Assembly (NCBI GenBank): GCA_033720955.1
Contig: JAWWBN010000013.1
Span: 1 to 32,779, forward strand
Source of the DNA: JAWWBN01 sp033720955
GTDB lineage: Bacteria; Acidobacteriota; Thermoanaerobaculia; Multivoradales; JAHEKO01
Direction of reading: 5' to 3'
DNA: 32,779 nucleotides
A program made the position numbers and the translations under genes. The notes beneath the pieces were generated by a model, which had not been told where the DNA came from, did no database searches, and was given only the letters and a program-made list of their open reading frames with translations. Shown here piece by piece: positions 29,333 to 32,779 of this stretch; position 1 is the first letter of the stretch, and each line of letters opens with the position of its first letter.

Positions 29333-30898
29333 TCAGAGCGGCAGATTGCCGTGCTTCCTGGGCGGCACGCTCTGGCGCTTGGAGCGCAACTGCCGCAGCG
29401 CGCTGATCACTCGCGGCCGGGTCTCGCGGGGGTGGATCACCGCGTCCACGAAGCCCCGCTCGGCGGCGATGAAGGGGTTGGAGAACTTCTCGCGGTACTC
29501 GGCCACCAGCCGCGAGCGGAGCTCGGCGGCCCCCTCGCCGGCGGCCTCGAGCTCGCGGCGGTAGAGCACGTTGACCGCCCCCTCCGGCCCCATCACCGCG
29601 ATCTCGGCGGTGGGGAAGGCGAGGTTGACGTCCGTGCGCAGGTGTTTGCTGGCCATGACGCAGTAGGCGCCGCCGTAGGCCTTGCGGGTGATCACGGTGA
29701 TCTTGGGCACCGTCGCCTCGGCGTAGGCGTAGAGCAGCTTCGCGCCGTGCTTGATGATGCCGCCGAACTCCTGCTGGGTGCCCGGCAGGAACCCCGGCAC
29801 GTCCTCGAAGGTCACGAGGGGAAGGTTGAAGGCGTCGCAGAAGCGCACGAAGCGGGCCCCCTTGAGGGAGGCGTCGATGTCGAGCACGCCGGCCAGGAAC
29901 GCGGGCTGGTTGGCCACCACGCCGACGCTCCGGTTGCCGAAGCGGGCGAAGCCGACCACGAGGTTCTTGGCATACTCGCTCTGCACCTCGAAGAACCGGC
30001 CGTCGTCGACCACCGCCTCGATCAGCCGCTTGATGTCGTACGGCTTGTTCGGGTCGTGCGGCACCAGCCGCTCCAGCGACTCCTCCATCCTCCCCGGCGG
30101 GTCGTCGCTCGAGCCCTCGGGCGGGTCCTCCAGGTTGTTGCTGGGCAGAAAGGAGAGCAGCTCGCGGATGGCCAGCAGACAGGCGGCGTCGTTGGCCACG
30201 GTGAAGTGCGCGACGCCGCTCCTTGCGGCGTGGGTCGAGGCGCCGCCGAGCTCCTCTTTGCTGACCTCCTCGTGGGTCACGGTGCGGATGACCTCGGGGC
30301 CGGTGACGAACATGTAGCTCGTGCCCTCGACCATGAAGATGAAGTCGGTGATCGCCGGCGAGTAGACCGCGCCGCCGGCGCAGGGACCCATGATGGCGCT
30401 GATCTGCGGGACCACCCCCGAGGCGAGGGTGTTGCGCAGGAAGATGTCGGCGTAGCCGCCCAGCGACGCGACCCCCTCCTGGATGCGGGCGCCGCCGGAA
30501 TCGTTGAGTCCCAGGACCGGGGCGCCGTTCTCCAGCGCCAGGTCCATCACCTTGCAGATCTTCCGCGCGTTCGTCTCCGACAGCGAGCCGCCGAAGACGG
30601 TGAAGTCCTGCGCGAACAGGTAGACCAGCCGGTCGTCGATCGTTCCGTAGCCACAGACCACGCCGTCGCCCGGCACCGTTCGGGCCTCCATCCCGAAATC
30701 GCGGCAGCGGTGGCTCACCAGCGGGTCGATCTCGACGAAGGAGTCGGTGTCGAGCAGCAGCTCGATCCGCTCGCGGGCGGTGAGCTTGCCGGCGTCGTGC
30801 TGCCGCGCGATGCGCTCCGGACCGCCGCCCTCGCCGGCCGCCGCGAGCCGCCGCTCCAACTCCTCGAGGGCGGGAAGCGGACGCTCGGGGTCGCTCAT
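29333..30898 (-). CDS. Acyl-CoA (propionyl-CoA / methylmalonyl-CoA) carboxyltransferase subunit
   Basis: The 521-residue protein is a biotin-dependent carboxyltransferase of the PccB/MmdA type, with both crotonase-fold halves. Motifs are the ARQHDAGKLTARERIELLLD segment, QDFTVFGGSLSE, LNDSGGARIQEGV, MGPCAGGAVYSPAITDF, FEDVPGFLPGTQQE, KAYGGAYCVM and AVMGPEGAVNVLYR. It catalyses carboxyl transfer to acyl-CoA (propionyl-CoA) or is part of a methylmalonyl-CoA decarboxylase. No biotin-carboxylase or biotin-carrier gene is in the window, so the partner cannot be named. The ATG at 30898 has a TAGACT box 6 nt upstream. Confidence 0.93.
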   Translation of the reverse strand: MSDPERPLPALEELERRLAAAGEGGGPERIARQHDAGKLTARERIELLLDTDSFVEIDPLVSHRCRDFGMEARTVPGDGVVCGYGTIDDRLVYLFAQDFTVFGGSLSETNARKICKVMDLALENGAPVLGLNDSGGARIQEGVASLGGYADIFLRNTLASGVVPQISAIMGPCAGGAVYSPAITDFIFMVEGTSYMFVTGPEVIRTVTHEEVSKEELGGASTHAARSGVAHFTVANDAACLLAIRELLSFLPSNNLEDPPEGSSDDPPGRMEESLERLVPHDPNKPYDIKRLIEAVVDDGRFFEVQSEYAKNLVVGFARFGNRSVGVVANQPAFLAGVLDIDASLKGARFVRFCDAFNLPLVTFEDVPGFLPGTQQEFGGIIKHGAKLLYAYAEATVPKITVITRKAYGGAYCVMASKHLRTDVNLAFPTAEIAVMGPEGAVNVLYRRELEAAGEGAAELRSRLVAEYREKFSNPFIAAERGFVDAVIHPRETRPRVISALRQLRSKRQSVPPRKHGNLPL

Positions 30899-30904
30899 GC
30901 GGAG

Positions 30905-30958
30905 AGTCTACCCGGGGTCGGCCCTGCGGCCGCCGCGGCGCCGGGCAACCCGTAGAAT
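30905..30958. promoter_or_regulatory. Back-to-back TAGANT boxes for pccB-type and tldD genes
   Basis: In the 66-bp divergent gap, TAGACT faces left on the minus strand (30910-30905) and TAGAAT faces right (30953-30958). Each ends exactly 6 nt before its start codon (30898 and 30965). No -35 is seen on either side. The symmetry argues that the box is a real start-proximal element. Confidence 0.55.
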
Positions 30959-30964
30959 CCGCGC

Positions 30965-32278
30965 GTGCCCTTCTCGCGGCTCGACAGTGCCGCCATCGGC
31001 CGATCGCTGGCCCAGGTCGCCGATCGGCCCGGGGACGTCGCCGAGGTCTACCTCGAGCGGCTCGAGGTGGTCTCTGTCGCCGACACCGCCGCCGGGGCAG
31101 ACCTCTCGGTGCGGCGCGAGGGGGGCCTGGCGGTGCGTCTGCTGCGGGACGGGCTGACCTGGCTCGCCTCCCGGGACGGTTTCGAGGGGGACGAGCTGGC
31201 CGCCGCCCTGCGGCAGGTCGCGCGGGCGATGCCGGCGGCGCCGTACCCGCGCCCCCGGATCGAGCTCGAGGGGTGGACGAGGGCGCCGGAGGTCGGGGAG
31301 CTCGAGGCCTTCCCGGGAGAGCTCGAGCGCGCCGTTCACGCCCGCCGCGCGGCGTTCCCCTGGCGGCTCACCGTCTCGCGTCACCGCCGCGACCTGCAGG
31401 TGGTGGGGCCGCTGCTGGTGCCGGAGCCCGAGCGGGAGAGCTTCTACAGCGTGGCGGTGGAGCTGCCGTGGGGGCGTCACGGCACTCTCCTGCCCGCTCT
31501 GGACGATGGGGCGGCGGCGCGGCTGGCCGACGAGCTGGTCGAAGCCTTCCGGGCGCGCGAGGCGGCTCCTCCGGCGGCGGGACCGGCCGACGTGGTGCTC
31601 GGAGCGGGGGCGTGCGCCGTCCTCCTGCACGAGGCGGTCGCCCACGCCCTGGAGAGCGACACCCTGCTGATGGGCGGACGGCCCGAGGCGGCGGCGGACC
31701 AGCTCCTCGGCACGGCCCTGCTCGACGTCCTCGACGACCCGGCGAGCGCGCCGGAGACGGTCCGGCGCCGCACCGACGACGAGGGGATGCCGGTGGAGCG
31801 GCGCTGGCTGCTGCGCGGCGGCAGGGTGGGCCAGCCGCTGGCCGATCTCTTCGCGGCCCGCTCGTCGCCCGATCTCACCCCGGGGGCGGCCCGCCGGGCC
31901 GGCCGGCACCTTCCCCCGGTGCCCCGGTCCACCCACCTGGAGCTGCTGCCGCGCGAGGGGTCGCTCGACGAGCTGGTGGAGGAGACGGGCGAAGGTCTCT
32001 ACTTCCCCGTCGCCACCCGCGGCGCCCTCGACCCGCTGACCGGCGAGTTCACCCTGGAGCTGCCCCACGGCCGCGCCATCTCGGGCGGCCGCCTCGCCGC
32101 CGCCGTGGGTCGCTCACGGCTGCGCGGCCGGGTGGCCGAGATCCTGGGCTCCGTCTCCGGGGTGGGCGGAGAGGCGGTGCCGGCCGGCGCCGGTTGGTGC
32201 GCCAAGGGAGGGCAGCGGCTCCCCGTCTGGGCCACGGCGCCGCCGTTGCGGATCGACGGCGCGGAGATCGGACCGTGA
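30965..32278 (+). CDS. tldD: TldD metalloprotease subunit
   Basis: TldD forms a heterodimer with TldE (PmbA) that degrades unfolded peptides in a tube-like chamber. The 437-residue protein has the zinc motif HEAVAHALESD (H222, E223, H227) and the third-ligand cysteine C412 in GWCAKGGQRLPV. This is a variant of the usual HEAVGHGLEGD. It is shorter than the usual 470-480 residues. The GTG start has a TAGAAT box 6 nt upstream. Its stop overlaps the tldE start (GTGA), consistent with a TldD/TldE pair. Confidence 0.88.
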   Translation: MPFSRLDSAAIGRSLAQVADRPGDVAEVYLERLEVVSVADTAAGADLSVRREGGLAVRLLRDGLTWLASRDGFEGDELAAALRQVARAMPAAPYPRPRIELEGWTRAPEVGELEAFPGELERAVHARRAAFPWRLTVSRHRRDLQVVGPLLVPEPERESFYSVAVELPWGRHGTLLPALDDGAAARLADELVEAFRAREAAPPAAGPADVVLGAGACAVLLHEAVAHALESDTLLMGGRPEAAADQLLGTALLDVLDDPASAPETVRRRTDDEGMPVERRWLLRGGRVGQPLADLFAARSSPDLTPGAARRAGRHLPPVPRSTHLELLPREGSLDELVEETGEGLYFPVATRGALDPLTGEFTLELPHGRAISGGRLAAAVGRSRLRGRVAEILGSVSGVGGEAVPAGAGWCAKGGQRLPVWATAPPLRIDGAEIGP

Positions 32279-32779
32279 GCCGAGCCCCGAGCGTCGGCGA
32301 GCTGGCGGCGCGGCTGCGCAGGGAGGGTCTCGCGGAGGTCGAGCTGTACCGGAAGCAGGGCCGCTCGCGGCGCTACGAGCTCAGCGCCCAGGGGCGCATC
32401 TCGGGCCAGACCGACGAGCGCGGCTGGGCGGTGCGGGCGGGCGGGCGCCCGGGCTCCTTTTTCGTCGCCGGCACGGGGTCGCCGGCGCTGGAAGGTCCGT
32501 GGCCGGCGCCGTGCGGGCCGCCGCTGCTGCTGCCGTCGCCGGCGGAGGTGGCGCCGTGGAGCCGGCCCGCCGACCTCGACGCGCCCCTTCTGGGCGAGAG
32601 CGAGGGCTTCGCGCTTCTCGAGGCCATCGAGCGGCGGCTGCGCGACGAGCTGCCCGAGGCGCGGCTGCTGACCGCGACGCTGGAGGAGGGCAGCTCCGAG
32701 GCGTGGCTGGCCAGCGCCCGCGGAGTCGAGGGGGTGCGCCGCCCGCGCGCGGCCACCCGCGACCGGGAGGCGGCGCGCG
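32275..32779 (+). CDS. TldE/PmbA-like subunit, 3'-truncated by the window
   Basis: The GTG at 32275 overlaps the tldD stop (GTGA), and the frame stays open to the window edge. The visible 168 residues (MSRAPSVGELAARLRREGLAEVELYRKQGRSRRYEL...) resemble the N-terminal domain of TldD/PmbA proteins: an ELYRKQ strand, YELSAQGRISG, then ERGWAVRAGGRPGSFF. The C-terminal part, which in TldE lacks the zinc motif, is not visible. The call rests on position and the N-terminal pattern. Confidence 0.7.
   Translation, partial: MSRAPSVGELAARLRREGLAEVELYRKQGRSRRYELSAQGRISGQTDERGWAVRAGGRPGSFFVAGTGSPALEGPWPAPCGPPLLLPSPAEVAPWSRPADLDAPLLGESEGFALLEAIERRLRDELPEARLLTATLEEGSSEAWLASARGVEGVRRPRAATRDREAAR

Noticed and set aside
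28620..29564. Plus-strand frame with many GLLGRGLL-type repeats
   Set aside because: The repeats are the antisense reading of the Lys/Ala/Pro repeat in the H1-like gene; the minus-strand frame has the ribosome-binding site and sensible composition.
29267..30955. 562-codon plus-strand frame
   Set aside because: Antisense to the carboxyltransferase gene, which has all its family motifs on the minus strand.
1..32779. tRNA, rRNA, CRISPR, insertion sequence, phage or attachment sites
   Set aside because: None seen by eye on either strand; a covariance-model or repeat search would be needed to exclude small RNAs.

Overview
This is a roughly 32.8 kb, very GC-rich, gene-dense chromosomal segment from a Gram-negative (diderm) bacterium. 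The diderm evidence is a BamD-like lipoprotein, a CpoB-like lipoprotein, a TonB/ExbB/ExbD set and RseP. Several features together suggest Acidobacteriota (for example Thermoanaerobaculia-like) as the best guess, with Myxococcota or another delta-proteobacterial-type lineage as the alternative. These are the Ser/Thr kinase with a Myxococcus-style P-loop, the DUF4388 protein, the NtrC-tail-like Fis protein, the many TPR proteins and the gene order. The placement is inference, because there is no rRNA or other phylogenetic marker that I can compare. I saw no tRNA, rRNA, CRISPR, insertion sequence, integrase or phage gene, so this is core rather than accessory DNA.

Layout. 1-5051 (+): a 5'-truncated membrane protein, cdsA, dxr, rseP and a cysteine-less peroxiredoxin-like protein (phospholipid and isoprenoid precursors, envelope stress). 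5061-6179 (-): a small membrane protein and endonuclease IV. 6258-10922 (+): a three-PASTA membrane protein, rpe, a BamD-like lipoprotein, a CpoB-like lipoprotein, a LysM protein and a small Fis-type DNA-binding protein. 11151-11939 (+): a lytic transglycosylase behind a sigma-54-type promoter. 11965-13152 (-): tatA and an AmgK-like sugar kinase. 13265-17022 (+): five genes joined by 4-bp overlaps (unknown 93-aa protein, rlmN, pgeF/yfiH, ftsE, ftsX). 17083-21521 (-): exbB, two exbD, tonB, a DUF4388 protein and, behind its own sigma-54-type promoter, a TPR protein ending at a clear terminator. 21755-23006 (-): yebC and ruvC. 23113-27522 (+): a transmembrane Ser/Thr kinase, accD and folC. 27506-30898 (-): an acyl-CoA carboxylase carboxyltransferase subunit, a histone-H1-like Lys/Ala/Pro-rich protein and glyA. 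30965-end (+): tldD and the start of tldE/pmbA.

Much of the window serves the cell envelope: lipid and isoprenoid precursors, outer-membrane assembly, peptidoglycan binding, cleavage, recycling and division, and TonB energy coupling. Metabolic and information-processing housekeeping genes are interleaved.

The regulatory signals are the most interesting part. Two -24/-12 (sigma-54) elements lie in front of the lytic transglycosylase and the TPR protein. Four sites resemble full sigma-70 promoters. A recurring TAGA(A/C)T-like box sits only 6-12 nt before many start codons, which suggests leaderless or near-leaderless transcripts. No gap between genes exceeds 300 bases.
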